Shown: positions 53,266 to 61,927, counted from the stretch's first letter. The stretch: 62,736 nt of DNA from Variovorax sp. OV329 (GCF_900114785.1 NZ_FOUG01000026.1:1-62736); one strand, 5' to 3'. Program-made: numbers and translations. The notes: a model not told the origin generated them from the letters alone.

Positions 53266-53392
53266 CCGCAAGCTCCTGCGGTGGCAGCTGCCGGCTGCGC
53301 CGTGCCAGGTGCCAGACCTCGACGGCCAGCAGCAGCACCGGCACGGCGTAGGCCGCGACGATGAAGAAGACATGGGCGCCAGCCTGGCTCAT
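53255..53392 (-). CDS. ccmD: Small membrane protein CcmD
   Basis: This 45-residue protein has one membrane helix (about 8-28) followed by a basic end (ARRSRQ), which matches CcmD. CcmD helps release holo-CcmE from CcmABC. It overlaps ccmC by 4 bp and ccmE by 11 bp. It is identified mainly by position, size and topology, as always for this poorly conserved family. Confidence 0.85.
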   Translation of the reverse strand: MSQAGAHVFFIVAAYAVPVLLLAVEVWHLARRSRQLPPQELADEA

Positions 53393-54174
53393 GCACCCCT
53401 CGCCAGCGCGTCGCGTTCGGCAATCAGGCAGCGCACCCGTGCCAGGGCGGCCGCCACCGAATAGGCCCAGCACGCGAGCGCCATCAGCAACAGGCCAAGG
53501 ACCATCGTGCGGGCCATCGTCGGCGCCGCGGTGAAGCTGATCGAGGCGCCCTGGTGCAGCGTGCTCCACCACTGCACCGAGAAATAGATGATCGGGACGT
53601 TGACGACGCCGGCCAGGAGCAGGATCGCCCCGGCCCGGTCGGCACGCCGCGGATCGTCGATGGCAGAGACCAGTCCCAGGTACCCCAAGTACAGGAAGAG
53701 CAGGATCAGCTCGGAGGTCAGGCGCGCGTCCCACACCCACCAAGTGCCCCAGGTCGGCTTGCCCCAGGCCATGCCGGTCCACAGGGCGATGACGGTGAAG
53801 AGCGCGCCGGTCGGCGCCAGGGCGCGCGCCATCAGCGGCGACAGGCGGGTATGGAAGACCAGGCCCAGGCCCGCATGCAGCGCGGCCACTAGGTAGATGA
53901 ACATCGACATCCAGGCTGCCGGCACATGGATGAAGATGATGCGGTAGACCTCGCCCTGCTGGTGGTCGGTGGGTGCCACGACGAAGCCGACGAACAGCCC
54001 GGCCGCCGCGAGCACGCCCGCGAGCGCCGCGAACCAGGGCAGCGCCCGCCCGGCCCAGTGATGGAACACCGGCGGCGAGGCCAGGCGCCGCCAACGGGCG
54101 CGTGGCGCGCCGCCTGACACGCGCTGCAGGGCGGGATCGAGGGGGCGCAGGCCATCCATCGCGGGGCCCTTCAT
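53389..54174 (-). CDS. ccmC: Haem delivery protein CcmC
   Basis: This 261-residue protein has six membrane segments and the WWD motif WGTWWVWDARLTSELIL near 140-155. The His of YRIIFIHVPAAWMS and another in STLHQGASI flank it, as required for haem binding. CcmC loads haem onto CcmE. The start at 54174 overlaps the ccmB stop (ATGA); an internal Met 5 codons on is possible. Confidence 0.93.
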   Translation of the reverse strand: MKGPAMDGLRPLDPALQRVSGGAPRARWRRLASPPVFHHWAGRALPWFAALAGVLAAAGLFVGFVVAPTDHQQGEVYRIIFIHVPAAWMSMFIYLVAALHAGLGLVFHTRLSPLMARALAPTGALFTVIALWTGMAWGKPTWGTWWVWDARLTSELILLFLYLGYLGLVSAIDDPRRADRAGAILLLAGVVNVPIIYFSVQWWSTLHQGASISFTAAPTMARTMVLGLLLMALACWAYSVAAALARVRCLIAERDALARGA

Positions 54175-54836
54175 TCCAGCGCGAGCCGCAGCGCGGCCGA
54201 GATCGCCCAGGGGCACAGCACGGCGGCCAGCAGCAGCCAAGCTCCCAGGATCGACAGGTGCGGGCCGACCGGCATGCTCTGCTGGCTGGCGCCGACCGCG
54301 CCGCTGCCGAACACCAGCACCGGCACGCACAGCGGCAGCACGATGAGCGCGAGCAAGGCATTGCCGCGCAGGCCAAGGGTGAGCGCGGCGCCGAGCGCCC
54401 CGAGCAGCGACAGCGTCGGCGTGCCCAGCAGCAAAGAGGCGAGCAGGACGGCGATCGACGCCGTGGACAGGTCGAACTGCAGGCCCAGCAGGGGCGCCAC
54501 CAGCAGCAGCGGCAGGCAGGTCACGAGCCAGTGGGCCGCGACCTTGGCCCAGACCAGCGCGAGCAGGGAACGTGGGGACAGTAGCAGCTGTTCCAGCACG
54601 CCGTCTTCCAGTTCGGGCAGGAAGAGCCGGTGCAGCGAGACCAGCAAGGCGAGCAGCGCCGCGACCCAGACCACGCCCGGACCGATGGTGCGCAGCAGTA
54701 CCGGATCGGGCCCCGCGGCCAGCGCGAACAGGGTGCCCACCACCACGAAGAACAGCAGCGCACCGAGTGCATCCATCGGCCGCCGCGCCGCCGTGCGCAG
54801 TTCACGCTCGACGATCGGGATCACGGCGAGGAGCAT
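54171..54836 (-). CDS. ccmB: ABC permease CcmB
   Basis: This 221-residue membrane protein is the permease of the CcmAB complex, which uses ATP to release haem-loaded CcmE from CcmC. It has LEDGVLEQLLLSP and the GLRGNALLALIVLPLCVPVLVFG segment of the family. It starts 35 bp before the end of ccmA, in another frame, which shows tight coupling. Confidence 0.92.
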   Translation of the reverse strand: MLLAVIPIVERELRTAARRPMDALGALLFFVVVGTLFALAAGPDPVLLRTIGPGVVWVAALLALLVSLHRLFLPELEDGVLEQLLLSPRSLLALVWAKVAAHWLVTCLPLLLVAPLLGLQFDLSTASIAVLLASLLLGTPTLSLLGALGAALTLGLRGNALLALIVLPLCVPVLVFGSGAVGASQQSMPVGPHLSILGAWLLLAAVLCPWAISAALRLALE

Positions 54837-55443
54837 CGTTGAATTCGTCCATGTCCAGGGCATCGCCGCTGCCAGCCCGGTGTGTCGCGACCACCGCCAG
54901 GCCGCCGCCTTGCGTGTGTTCGGCCAGGCACGCTTCGAGTATCGCTTCGCCACCCGTGTCCAGCCCGGCATGCGGCTCGTCCAGCAGCCACAGCGGTCGC
55001 CGGCTCAGCAGGACGCGCGCCAGTCCGAGGCGGCGGCGCTGGCCCTGCGACAGCAGGCGCACCGGATCGTTCTCGCGACCGGCCAGCTGCAGGCGTTCGA
55101 GCACCGTACGACTGACCGCCGCATCCGGCCGCTGCCCGGCGATGTGCAGCGAGAAATCGAGGTTCTCGCGCAGCGTGAGTTCGCCGCGCCATCCGTCGGC
55201 GTGGCCCAGGTAGGCCAGTTGCGCGCTGAAGTGCGCACCCCGCGCCGCGATCGGCCGGCCCCGCCAGTGGACTTCGCCGCGCGCGGGTTGCAGCAGACCG
55301 CACAGCAGGCGCAGCAGGCTGCTCTTGCCGCTGCCGTTGGCGCCGCGGACCTGCAAGGTCGCGCCGGCCTGTGCCGAGAACGTGAGCCCGGAAAAAACCA
55401 GGCGCCCGGCGCGCGTGCATGCCAGGTCACAAACGGCCAGCAT
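54802..55443 (-). CDS. ccmA: ABC ATP-binding protein CcmA
   Basis: This 213-residue ATPase has Walker A GANGSGKSS, the signature LLSQGQRRRLGLARVLL and Walker B LWLLDEPHAGLD. With CcmB it drives release of holo-CcmE. It starts 13 bp after the napC stop, so the nap and ccm genes form one run. Confidence 0.93.
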   Translation of the reverse strand: MLAVCDLACTRAGRLVFSGLTFSAQAGATLQVRGANGSGKSSLLRLLCGLLQPARGEVHWRGRPIAARGAHFSAQLAYLGHADGWRGELTLRENLDFSLHIAGQRPDAAVSRTVLERLQLAGRENDPVRLLSQGQRRRLGLARVLLSRRPLWLLDEPHAGLDTGGEAILEACLAEHTQGGGLAVVATHRAGSGDALDMDEFNDAPRRDPDRRA

Positions 55444-55456
55444 GGGTTGCAAGACC

Positions 55457-56131
55457 TCAGCCACCCTTCTTTGCGGCCCCGGGCTCGGCGGTGGGCGCCA
55501 GCGCCTCGCCGCCTTCCTTGGGCACCACTTGCCCTGGCGAGTCCGAGGGCCCCTGGCCCGGCGGGATGTGCGGCAGGTGGTGCGCGATGCCCTTGTGGCA
55601 ATCGATGCAGGTCTTCTCCTTGTTGGCCAGGTAGGTCGTGTGCATGTTCTGCGCGCGCGCACTCTGGCGCGTGAAGTCCATGTACTCGTAGTCATGGCAG
55701 TTGCGACACTCGAGCGAGTCGTTCGCCTTGAAGCGGGCCCACTCGTGCTGCGCCAGCTCGAGCCGCTTGTCGACAAACTTCTCGCGCGTGGCGATGGTGC
55801 CGAAGATCTTTCCCCAGACTTCCTTGGAGGCCTGCATCTTGCGCGCGATCTTGTCGGTCCAGTCGTGCGGCACGTGACAGTTAGAGCACATCGCGCGCAC
55901 GCCGGAGCGGTTGGTGTAATGGATGGTCGTCTTCAGTTCGGCAAACACGTTGTCGCGCATCTCGTGGCAACCAGTGCAGAACTTCTCGGTGTTGGTCAGC
56001 TCCATCGCGGTGTTGAAGGCGCCCCAGAAGATGATCCCGCCAATGAAGCCGCCCAACGTCAGGAAGCCCAGGCTGTAGTGCACGCTGGGCCGGCGGATGA
56101 TGGTCCAGTAGCGCTTGAGGCGTTCGATCAT
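55457..56131 (-). CDS. napC: Tetrahaem cytochrome c quinol dehydrogenase NapC
   Basis: This 224-residue protein of the NapC/NirT family has one N-terminal membrane helix (about 20-42) and four haem sites: CTGCH, CSNCH, CRNCH and CIDCH. It passes electrons from quinol to NapAB. The ATG at 56131 follows GAGAGG; an in-frame start 15 codons upstream lies inside napB. The last 30 residues are a Pro/Gly/Ala-rich tail. Confidence 0.95.
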   Translation of the reverse strand: MIERLKRYWTIIRRPSVHYSLGFLTLGGFIGGIIFWGAFNTAMELTNTEKFCTGCHEMRDNVFAELKTTIHYTNRSGVRAMCSNCHVPHDWTDKIARKMQASKEVWGKIFGTIATREKFVDKRLELAQHEWARFKANDSLECRNCHDYEYMDFTRQSARAQNMHTTYLANKEKTCIDCHKGIAHHLPHIPPGQGPSDSPGQVVPKEGGEALAPTAEPGAAKKGG

Positions 56132-56144
56132 GCTGGGCTGCCTC

Positions 56145-56591
56145 TCATTTGCCGCTTGGCGCCGGGACGCCTTCAAACGCGTTGCCGACGATCGGCAGCA
56201 CCGGCTCCTGTGTCACGTGGCACTGCATGCAGAAGTAGCGCCGCGTCGAGACCTGCGGCAACACCTTGCCGGCGCGGTCCAGGTAGTGCGTGGGGCTGAT
56301 CGGGATCGCCAGGGAGAACTCCGTCTTGGCCCGCGCGTGGCAGTCCAGGCACTTGTTGAAGTTCTTGTCGATCTGGTAGCCGTCCACCCGGTGCGGGATG
56401 GTGGGCGGCTGCATGTCGTAGTTGCGCGGGCGGCGCACGTCGTCGTTGACCGCGTTGGTCAGGCGCGGCGGGTCGGTCGGCTGGTTCACCGCCACCGGGC
56501 CGCGCGCCGCGTCCACCAGGCCGGTGTCCGGTTGGGCACTGGCCACGAGCGCCACCAGGCCCAGCAGGAGAAGGAGATGGCGCAGCTTCAT
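56145..56591 (-). CDS. napB: Dihaem cytochrome c subunit NapB of nitrate reductase
   Basis: This 148-residue periplasmic protein has a signal peptide (about 1-19) and two haem sites, CLDCH and CMQCH. The segment DGYQIDKNFNKCLDCHARAK is typical of NapB. It receives electrons from NapC and gives them to NapA. It begins 16 bp after the napA stop. Confidence 0.95.
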   Translation of the reverse strand: MKLRHLLLLLGLVALVASAQPDTGLVDAARGPVAVNQPTDPPRLTNAVNDDVRRPRNYDMQPPTIPHRVDGYQIDKNFNKCLDCHARAKTEFSLAIPISPTHYLDRAGKVLPQVSTRRYFCMQCHVTQEPVLPIVGNAFEGVPAPSGK

Positions 56592-56607
56592 GGCGGGCTC
56601 GTTCGCG

Positions 56608-59106
56608 TCAGACCTTGGTGATTTTTACGGCGCACTTCTTGAAGTCCGTCTGGAAGGAGATCGGATCGGTGGCGTCGAGCGTGACCTTGTTGATCAGCTG
56701 GCTGGCGTCGAACCAGGGCACGAACACCAGGCCCTGCGGCGGCTTGTTGCGCCCGCGCGTCTCGACGCGGGTGCGCATGCTGCCGCGCCGCGAGGAAATC
56801 TCCACCTCGATGCCGCGCCGGATGCCCAGCGCCTTGGCGTCCTCGGGGTGCATGTAGCAGACGGCGTTGGGCACCGCCTTGTGCAGTTCGGGAACGCGCC
56901 GCGTCATCGAGCCCGAATGCCAGTGCTCCAGCACGCGGCCGGTCGACAGCCAGAAGGGGAATTCCTTGTCGGGCATCTCCGGCGGCGGCTCGTAGGGCAG
57001 CGCGAAGATCAGCGCCTTGCCGTCCGGGTAGCCATAGAACTGGTAGCCGGTGCCGGCCTTCACATAGGGGTCGAGGCCCTCCTTGTAGCGCCAGCGGGTT
57101 TCCTTGCCGTCGACCACCGGCCAGCGCAGGCCGCGCACCTGGTGATAGGTGTCGAAGGGCGCCAGGTCGTGGCCATGGCCGCGGCCGAAGCTCGCGTATT
57201 CCTCGAACAGGCCCTTCTGCACATAGAAGCCGCATTCCTTGGCCTCGGCGTTCTCGTAGCCGGCCTCGATCTGCGCGTTGGGGAACTTGTCGACCTGGCC
57301 GTTGCGAAACAGCACCTCGTACACGGTCTTGCCGCGCAGCTCGGGCTTCTTGGCGAGCAGTTCCTCGGGCCAGACTTCCTCGATCTTGAAGCGCTTGGAA
57401 AACTCCATCAGTTGCCACAGGTCCGACTTCGCCTCGCCCGGCGCGTTCACGAGCTGGTGCCACATGTGGGTGCGGCGCTCGGCGTTGCCGTAGCAGCCTT
57501 CCTTTTCCACCCACATGGCCGCCGGCAGGATCAAGTCCGCCGTGAGCGCGGTCACGGTGGGATAGACATCGGACACGACGACGAAGTTCTCCGGGTTGCG
57601 GTAGCCCGGATAGCCCTCGTTCATCAGGTTGGCGCCGGCCTGCATGTTGTTGTTGACCATGACCCAGTAGGCATTGAGCTTGCCGTCCTTGAGCATCCGG
57701 TTCTGCAGCACCGCGTGATAACCCGGCTTGTCGGGGATGGTGCCGTGCGGAATCTTCCAGATCTCTTCGGCATGCTCGCGGTGCTTCGGGTTGGTCACCA
57801 CCATGTCGGCCGGCAGCCGGTGCGCGAAGGTGCCCACTTCGCGCGCCGTGCCGCAGGCTGAGGGCTGGCCGGTGAGCGAGAAGGGGCTGTTGCCGGGCGT
57901 GGAGATCTTGCCGGTCAGCAGATGGATGTTGTAGACCATGTTGTTGGCCCACACCCCCCGCGTGTGCTGGTTGAAGCCCATGGTCCAGAAGGACATGACC
58001 TTGATCTTCGGGTCCGCGTACAGCTCGGCCAGCGCTTCCAGCCGGTTCTTGGGCACGCCGCTGAGCTTGGCGGTGTACTCCAGGTCGTAGGTCGAGACGA
58101 ACTTGGCGAAGTCGTCGAAGGTGATGGGCTTGGCGCCGCCGGCGTCGCCCGCGTTCTTGGCGGCCTTCTGCAGCGGATGCTCAGGCCGCAGGCCGTAGCC
58201 GATGTCCGCGTTGCCCAGCCGGAAGGAGGTGTGCTTGTCGACGAACTCGCGGTTCACGCGATTGGTCTTGATAATGTAGTGGGCGATGTAGTTGAGGATC
58301 GCCAGGTCGCTCTGCGGCGTGAAGGTCAGCTCGATGTCGGCCAGTTCGTAGCTGCGGTGCTCGAAGGTCGAGAGCACCGCCACCTTCACGTCCGGTTTGG
58401 ACAGGCGGCGGTCCGTCACCCGCGTCCAAAGGATCGGGTGCATCTCGGCCATGTTGGAGCCCCACAGCACGAAGGCATCGGCCGCCTCGATGTCGTCGTA
58501 GCAGCCCATCGGCTCGTCCATGCCGAAGGTGCGCATGAAGCCGACGGCAGCCGAGGCCATGCAGTGGCGCGCGTTGGGGTCCAGGTTGTTGGACCGAAAG
58601 CCTGCTTTCATCAGCTTGAGCGCGGCGTAGCCTTCCCACACCGTCCATTGGCCGGAGCCGAACATGCCCACTGCCGTCGGGCCCTTTTCCTTGAGCACGC
58701 GTTTGAACTGCTCGGCCATCACGTCGAAGGCCTGGTCCCATGAGACGGTGGTGAACTCGCCGTCTTTGGCGTACTTGCCGTTCTTCATGCGAAGCAAGGG
58801 CTTGAGCAGCCGGTCGTCGCCATACATGATCTTCGAGAGGAAGTAGCCCTTGACGCAGTTCAGGCCGCGGTTGACTTCCGCCTCGGGGTCGCCATGGGTG
58901 GCAACCACGCGGTTGTCCTTCACGCCGACCGTGACGCCGCAGCCGGTGCCGCAAAACCGACACGGTGCCTTGGACCACTTGATGCCGGGCGGATGCGGGT
59001 CCATGGTGGCCGCCGGCTGGGCGATGCCAGCGATCGGGATGCCCGCAACCGCGCCTGCGGTCGCTGCTGCCGTCTGGCGGATGAAGTCGCGCCGGTCAAT
59101 GGACAT
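56608..59106 (-). CDS. napA: Periplasmic nitrate reductase catalytic subunit NapA
   Basis: This 832-residue molybdenum enzyme reduces nitrate to nitrite in the periplasm. A Tat signal begins DRRDFIRQTAAA. The [4Fe-4S] ligands are Cys49, Cys52, Cys56 and Cys84 (CRFCGTGC...NCVKG), followed by the bis-MGD domains. The Cys that binds Mo lies in ARHCMASAAVGF. Length is the family's usual. Its start overlaps the end of napD, the Tat-signal chaperone, by 11 bp. Confidence 0.97.
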   Translation of the reverse strand: MSIDRRDFIRQTAAATAGAVAGIPIAGIAQPAATMDPHPPGIKWSKAPCRFCGTGCGVTVGVKDNRVVATHGDPEAEVNRGLNCVKGYFLSKIMYGDDRLLKPLLRMKNGKYAKDGEFTTVSWDQAFDVMAEQFKRVLKEKGPTAVGMFGSGQWTVWEGYAALKLMKAGFRSNNLDPNARHCMASAAVGFMRTFGMDEPMGCYDDIEAADAFVLWGSNMAEMHPILWTRVTDRRLSKPDVKVAVLSTFEHRSYELADIELTFTPQSDLAILNYIAHYIIKTNRVNREFVDKHTSFRLGNADIGYGLRPEHPLQKAAKNAGDAGGAKPITFDDFAKFVSTYDLEYTAKLSGVPKNRLEALAELYADPKIKVMSFWTMGFNQHTRGVWANNMVYNIHLLTGKISTPGNSPFSLTGQPSACGTAREVGTFAHRLPADMVVTNPKHREHAEEIWKIPHGTIPDKPGYHAVLQNRMLKDGKLNAYWVMVNNNMQAGANLMNEGYPGYRNPENFVVVSDVYPTVTALTADLILPAAMWVEKEGCYGNAERRTHMWHQLVNAPGEAKSDLWQLMEFSKRFKIEEVWPEELLAKKPELRGKTVYEVLFRNGQVDKFPNAQIEAGYENAEAKECGFYVQKGLFEEYASFGRGHGHDLAPFDTYHQVRGLRWPVVDGKETRWRYKEGLDPYVKAGTGYQFYGYPDGKALIFALPYEPPPEMPDKEFPFWLSTGRVLEHWHSGSMTRRVPELHKAVPNAVCYMHPEDAKALGIRRGIEVEISSRRGSMRTRVETRGRNKPPQGLVFVPWFDASQLINKVTLDATDPISFQTDFKKCAVKITKV

Positions 59107-59374
59107 CGGGGAGTTCCTCGTTCATTGCTTCCTCGGTGTCGGCGTACTGGTAGACCAGCGTGGCAGCCAGCACGCCCTCGGTGCGCTGGATGTCGGCCAC
59201 GCGGCCATGCATCTGGTCGGCGCTATCGGCGTCCAATGTGATGACCAGCTTGCCGGCGGGGGAACTGCCGTGCACGCGCGCTCCGGGCATCCCGGCAATC
59301 GCCTCGGCCACGCTTTGCATGCGTCGTGGTGTCGAATGCACGACGAGGCTGCTGATGTGGACTTCGGCTGGCAT
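59096..59374 (-). CDS. napD: NapA-specific chaperone NapD
   Basis: This 92-residue cytoplasmic protein binds the Tat signal of NapA until the cofactor is inserted. It has the opening EVHISSLVVHSTPRRM and the GKLVITLDADSADQMHGRVADIQRTEGVLAATLVYQY region of NapD. It lies between napE and napA, as in the usual napEDABC order. Confidence 0.93.
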   Translation of the reverse strand: MPAEVHISSLVVHSTPRRMQSVAEAIAGMPGARVHGSSPAGKLVITLDADSADQMHGRVADIQRTEGVLAATLVYQYADTEEAMNEELPDVH

Positions 59375-59413
59375 GGTGGCTTCCCGTTTGAAGGGTGGCT
59401 GTGGCTTAGGCGC

Positions 59414-59584
59414 TCAACTGCCCGGCGGGCCGGTGAACATCTGGAAGATCCAGACCAGGAAGCCGTAGCCCCCCACGATCATGACGGCCAGCACCGGTGC
59501 CATGACCACCGACAGGAACAGGAAGCTGCGCAGCTCCTGTCCCTTGGTGAAAGCCTCGCTCGTCGAATCGACCGAACTCTTCAC
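59414..59584 (-). CDS. napE: Small membrane protein NapE
   Basis: This 56-residue protein has the NapE pattern KGQELRSFLFLSVVMAPVLAVMIVGGYGFLVWIFQMFTGPPG, with one membrane helix. The start is a GTG at 59584 preceded by GGAGGGG at a suitable distance; a longer frame from an ATG at 59662 lacks a ribosome site and would add 26 unrelated residues. The function of NapE is not known. It is the first gene of the nap-ccm run. Confidence 0.85.
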   Translation of the reverse strand: MKSSVDSTSEAFTKGQELRSFLFLSVVMAPVLAVMIVGGYGFLVWIFQMFTGPPGS

Positions 59585-59701
59585 TGGCCCCTCCGTGAGT
59601 GCTTGATGCGCCTGTTTGAAATGCGTCGCACCACAAATGTGCGTGGATTCTTTATAGATCATTGCCGCGTGTCAACTAACAGGAAATCGTCGTCCTGCGA
59701 G

Positions 59702-60112
59702 CTAACGCGGCTGCGCTGCCACTGCCGCCTTCTCGCGCTCGACGCGTTCGGTTGCATCCCGCGCCACTGCCACCGACCCGAGCGGCGCACCGCTGGCGTC
59801 CGTAACCAGCGCAAAGCTCATCTCGACATAGAGCTTCTGCCCCGTCTTATGCTGTCCCCGCGTCAGGGTGGGTCGGCCACCCAGTCGGGTCTTGCCGTTC
59901 TCCATTGCCGCGTCGAAGCCTCGCCAGTGCGCCTTGCGCAGATGCTCTGGAATTACCAGGTCCAGATGCTGCCCCAATGCTTCGGAGGCCGTGAAGCCGA
60001 ACATCGCGACCGCGGCGGCGTTCCATCGCTCGATCACGCCTGCCTTGTTAGCATAGATGACGGCTTCCGCCGCCTGCTCCAGGATCAGTCCATCTACTGG
60101 GTCGTGGGACAT
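59702..60112 (-). CDS. Single PAS-domain protein with FixL-like histidine
   Basis: This 136-residue protein is a lone PAS domain without a kinase or other output. It reads AVIYANKAGVIERWNAAAVAMFGFTASEALGQHLDLVIPEHLRKAHWRGFDAAM, then the beta strands to DATERVEREKA. In FixL the haem ligand is the His of R-x-x-H-D-x-Y; here His62 in RKAHWRGF aligns with it, so a haem-based O2 or NO sensor is possible. It lies upstream of and in line with napE (117-bp gap) and divergent from nsrR. The ribosome site GGAAGAAG precedes the ATG. It would need a partner for output. Confidence 0.8.
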   Translation of the reverse strand: MSHDPVDGLILEQAAEAVIYANKAGVIERWNAAAVAMFGFTASEALGQHLDLVIPEHLRKAHWRGFDAAMENGKTRLGGRPTLTRGQHKTGQKLYVEMSFALVTDASGAPLGSVAVARDATERVEREKAAVAAQPR

Positions 60113-60167
60113 TCTTCTTCCTTTGCGATTCGCGCATGGCCTGGGCTTCGTTCCAGCCCGGCGGCGT

Positions 60168-60190
60168 AAGATATATAGCAGATCAATCTT
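60168..60190. promoter_or_regulatory. NsrR-type operator between the PAS gene and nsrR
   Basis: The 23-bp block begins AAGATATAT and ends ATCAATCTT, giving inverted arms AAGAT-nn-AT. The known NsrR consensus is AAGATGYAT in inverted pairs with 11-bp half-site spacing, which this fits apart from two inner bases. It is 56 bp from the PAS start and 50 bp from the nsrR start, so NsrR may control both. A TATAGC at 60174-60179 could be part of a -10 element for nsrR. Confidence 0.65.
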
Positions 60191-60240
60191 CGTGTGCACA
60201 AGAGGAACTTCGTTCGCGCACACGACCTCGGAGAGTGCCG

Positions 60241-60696
60241 ATGCGCCTTACCGCGATGACCGACTACGCGTTGCGCTTGATGATGTACGTCGCCCAACGT
60301 CCGGAACGCCTGTGCACGATCGCCGAGATCGCTCAGGTCCATGGCATTTCGGAAGCTCATCTTATGAAGGTCACCCACCAGCTTGGTCTGCAAGGGTGGA
60401 TCGAAACCGTGCGCGGTAAAGGTGGCGGCATGCGACTTTCGCGCTTGCCCCAAGACGTCAATCTCGGAGAGTTGGTGAGGGGAGTTGAGCCGAACTTCCG
60501 CCTCGTTGAATGCTTCGGCACTGGCAGCACTTGCCCGCTGACCGGGCGCTGCGGGCTGGCCGGCATTCTGGACGGTGCGCTCCAGCGCTTTCTAGCGCAT
60601 CTGGACGGCTTTACGCTGGCAGATGCCCTAGAGGCGACAGGCGCCACTCTTGGCGGCTCCCTGCCTGTAAGAGTGCATCGCCGAGCATTGGCATAG
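60241..60696 (+). CDS. nsrR: Rrf2-family nitric-oxide-sensing repressor NsrR
   Basis: This 151-residue regulator has the N-terminal winged helix (MRLTAMTDYALRLMMYVA, with ISEAHLMKVTHQLGLQGWIETVRGKGGGMRLSR), typical of NsrR. Three Cys ligands for the iron-sulfur cluster are at 91, 98 and 104 (ECFGTGSTCPLTGRCGL). NO destroys the cluster and lifts repression. It is divergent from the PAS gene and the nap-ccm run, and its own likely operator lies upstream. A link between NO and nitrate reduction is therefore expected. Confidence 0.93.
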   Translation: MRLTAMTDYALRLMMYVAQRPERLCTIAEIAQVHGISEAHLMKVTHQLGLQGWIETVRGKGGGMRLSRLPQDVNLGELVRGVEPNFRLVECFGTGSTCPLTGRCGLAGILDGALQRFLAHLDGFTLADALEATGATLGGSLPVRVHRRALA

Positions 60697-60698
60697 GC

Positions 60699-60725
60699 CC
60701 TCCCTGGCCGCTCGGCCGAGGGAGG
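60699..60725 (+). terminator. Hairpin after nsrR
   Basis: Directly after the nsrR stop, CCTCCCT and AGGGAGG pair, and the inner GGCCG pairs with CGGCC, with a 2-base loop and one bulged G. This gives a strong GC stem. No T-run follows, so its strength as a terminator is uncertain. Confidence 0.45.
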
Positions 60726-61086
60726 ACTCGGACAGGACTGGCGGCGCCACCGCCTCCGGTGTCGAATGCGAGGGCGGATCGGGAACAAGACTCGAGGCTA
60801 AGCGGCTCGATGCACGCCCGATGTTAGAAATCGATGAGGTGCTCACCCGCGGCCTACTCGCAGTCCTCTCCCGAAACTGCGACCGCTTTGCGCGGGAGAG
60901 CAGACGGACCGCTCAGCCACTTCGCCGACCGCTCCTGGCCGGGACCGGGGCTAGCCCTCAGCTCCAGAAAGCTGCCCCCGACGTGAGCATGCAACCCCTT
61001 GGCAGGGTCTTTCATCTCACCAGCATCAAACGCTTAGATGGCGCGTGGCGCATCGTTGAACTCCCTCAATTTGATGGGAGTCCATC
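60726..61086. other. Gap between nsrR and the recombinase gene
   Basis: No gene was accepted in these 361 bp. A frame starting at 60821 (MLEIDEVLTRGLL...) has no ribosome site and runs into the recombinase gene. No tRNA or clear direct repeat that could mark an attachment site was seen. The GC content appears to fall from here on. Confidence 0.4.
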
Positions 61087-61710
61087 ATGGAAACCGTCTC
61101 CAACGCTGCTCACCGCGAGCCATGGAACAAGGGCAAGATCGTCGGGCAAAAAGCAAGTTCAAGGGTCAAGGACATCTGGGCACTTCGAGTCCGCCTCCAA
61201 ATGGAAAACCGCGTGCGCGAGCTTGCGCTCTTCAACCTGGGGATTGACAGCAAGCTCCGCGGCTGCGACCTCGTCAGCCTTAAAGTCCGAGACATTTGCC
61301 ATGGCGACCAGGTTGCGGCTCGCGCCGTCGTGATGCAACACAAGACCCAACGTCCAGTGCAGTTCGAGCTGACCCAAGTAACCCGGGACGCCCTGCAAAA
61401 GTGGATCAATCAAGCAGGATTGAAGTCAGAGAATTTTCTGTTTCCGAGCCGTGTCCATGACTCGCCGCACCTGGGGACTCGGCAGTACGCTCGAATCCTG
61501 GAGGGATGGGTCGAGGAGCTCGGCCTTGATCGCTCGGAATACGGCACGCACTCGATGAGGCGAACGAAGGCAACCTTGATCTATCGACGTACCAAAAACC
61601 TGCGAGCGGTTCAGTTGTTGCTTGGGCACGTCAAACTTGAGTCAACGGTACGCTACCTCGGCATCGAGGTCGACGACGCATTGGAGATCTCCGAGCAAAC
61701 TGAGATCTGA
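61087..61710 (+). CDS. Short tyrosine recombinase, catalytic domain only
   Basis: This 207-residue protein is a tyrosine site-specific recombinase. The catalytic residues are Arg58 (SKLRGCDLVSLKV), Lys86 (MQHKTQ), His155 and Arg158 (GTHSMRRT), His181 (LLGHVKLES) and the nucleophile Tyr190 (VRYLGIE). Integrases of phages are usually over 300 residues; here the N-terminal DNA-binding domain is missing. The start follows GGGAG. This short type occurs in proteobacteria as a stand-alone gene. It may be domesticated or part of a mobile segment that extends past the window. Confidence 0.85.
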   Translation: METVSNAAHREPWNKGKIVGQKASSRVKDIWALRVRLQMENRVRELALFNLGIDSKLRGCDLVSLKVRDICHGDQVAARAVVMQHKTQRPVQFELTQVTRDALQKWINQAGLKSENFLFPSRVHDSPHLGTRQYARILEGWVEELGLDRSEYGTHSMRRTKATLIYRRTKNLRAVQLLLGHVKLESTVRYLGIEVDDALEISEQTEI

Positions 61711-61927
61711 ACAACCGGGAGACTGCTTCCGGGCAGGGCTTCGGAGGCACAGTCCCGGCCAGGAGCGGTCTTACGTCGACGACGCCCAATTTTCCCCAAT
61801 AGCAGACCTTGAGTCGGCCTCTCCCCAGTTTTGAGGAGCTTTCAGCGACGGTGACGCGCTGCCCAGCCAGACCTTGATGGTCACGGTAGCTGATGTGGCA
61901 GGATGCGGCCAGCGAACAAGGAGCACT

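Noticed and set aside
59414..59662. Longer napE frame starting at an ATG at 59662
   Set aside because: It has no ribosome site and adds residues unlike NapE; the GTG at 59584 has GGAGGGG and gives the usual length.
59585..59701. Search for an FNR/ANR box (TTGAT-N4-ATCAA) upstream of napE
   Set aside because: Only half sites such as TTGAT at about 59603 were seen without a matching second arm, so no site is claimed.
60821..61333. 170-codon frame overlapping the recombinase gene
   Set aside because: No ribosome site, no recognisable motif, and it overlaps a gene with complete catalytic residues in another frame.
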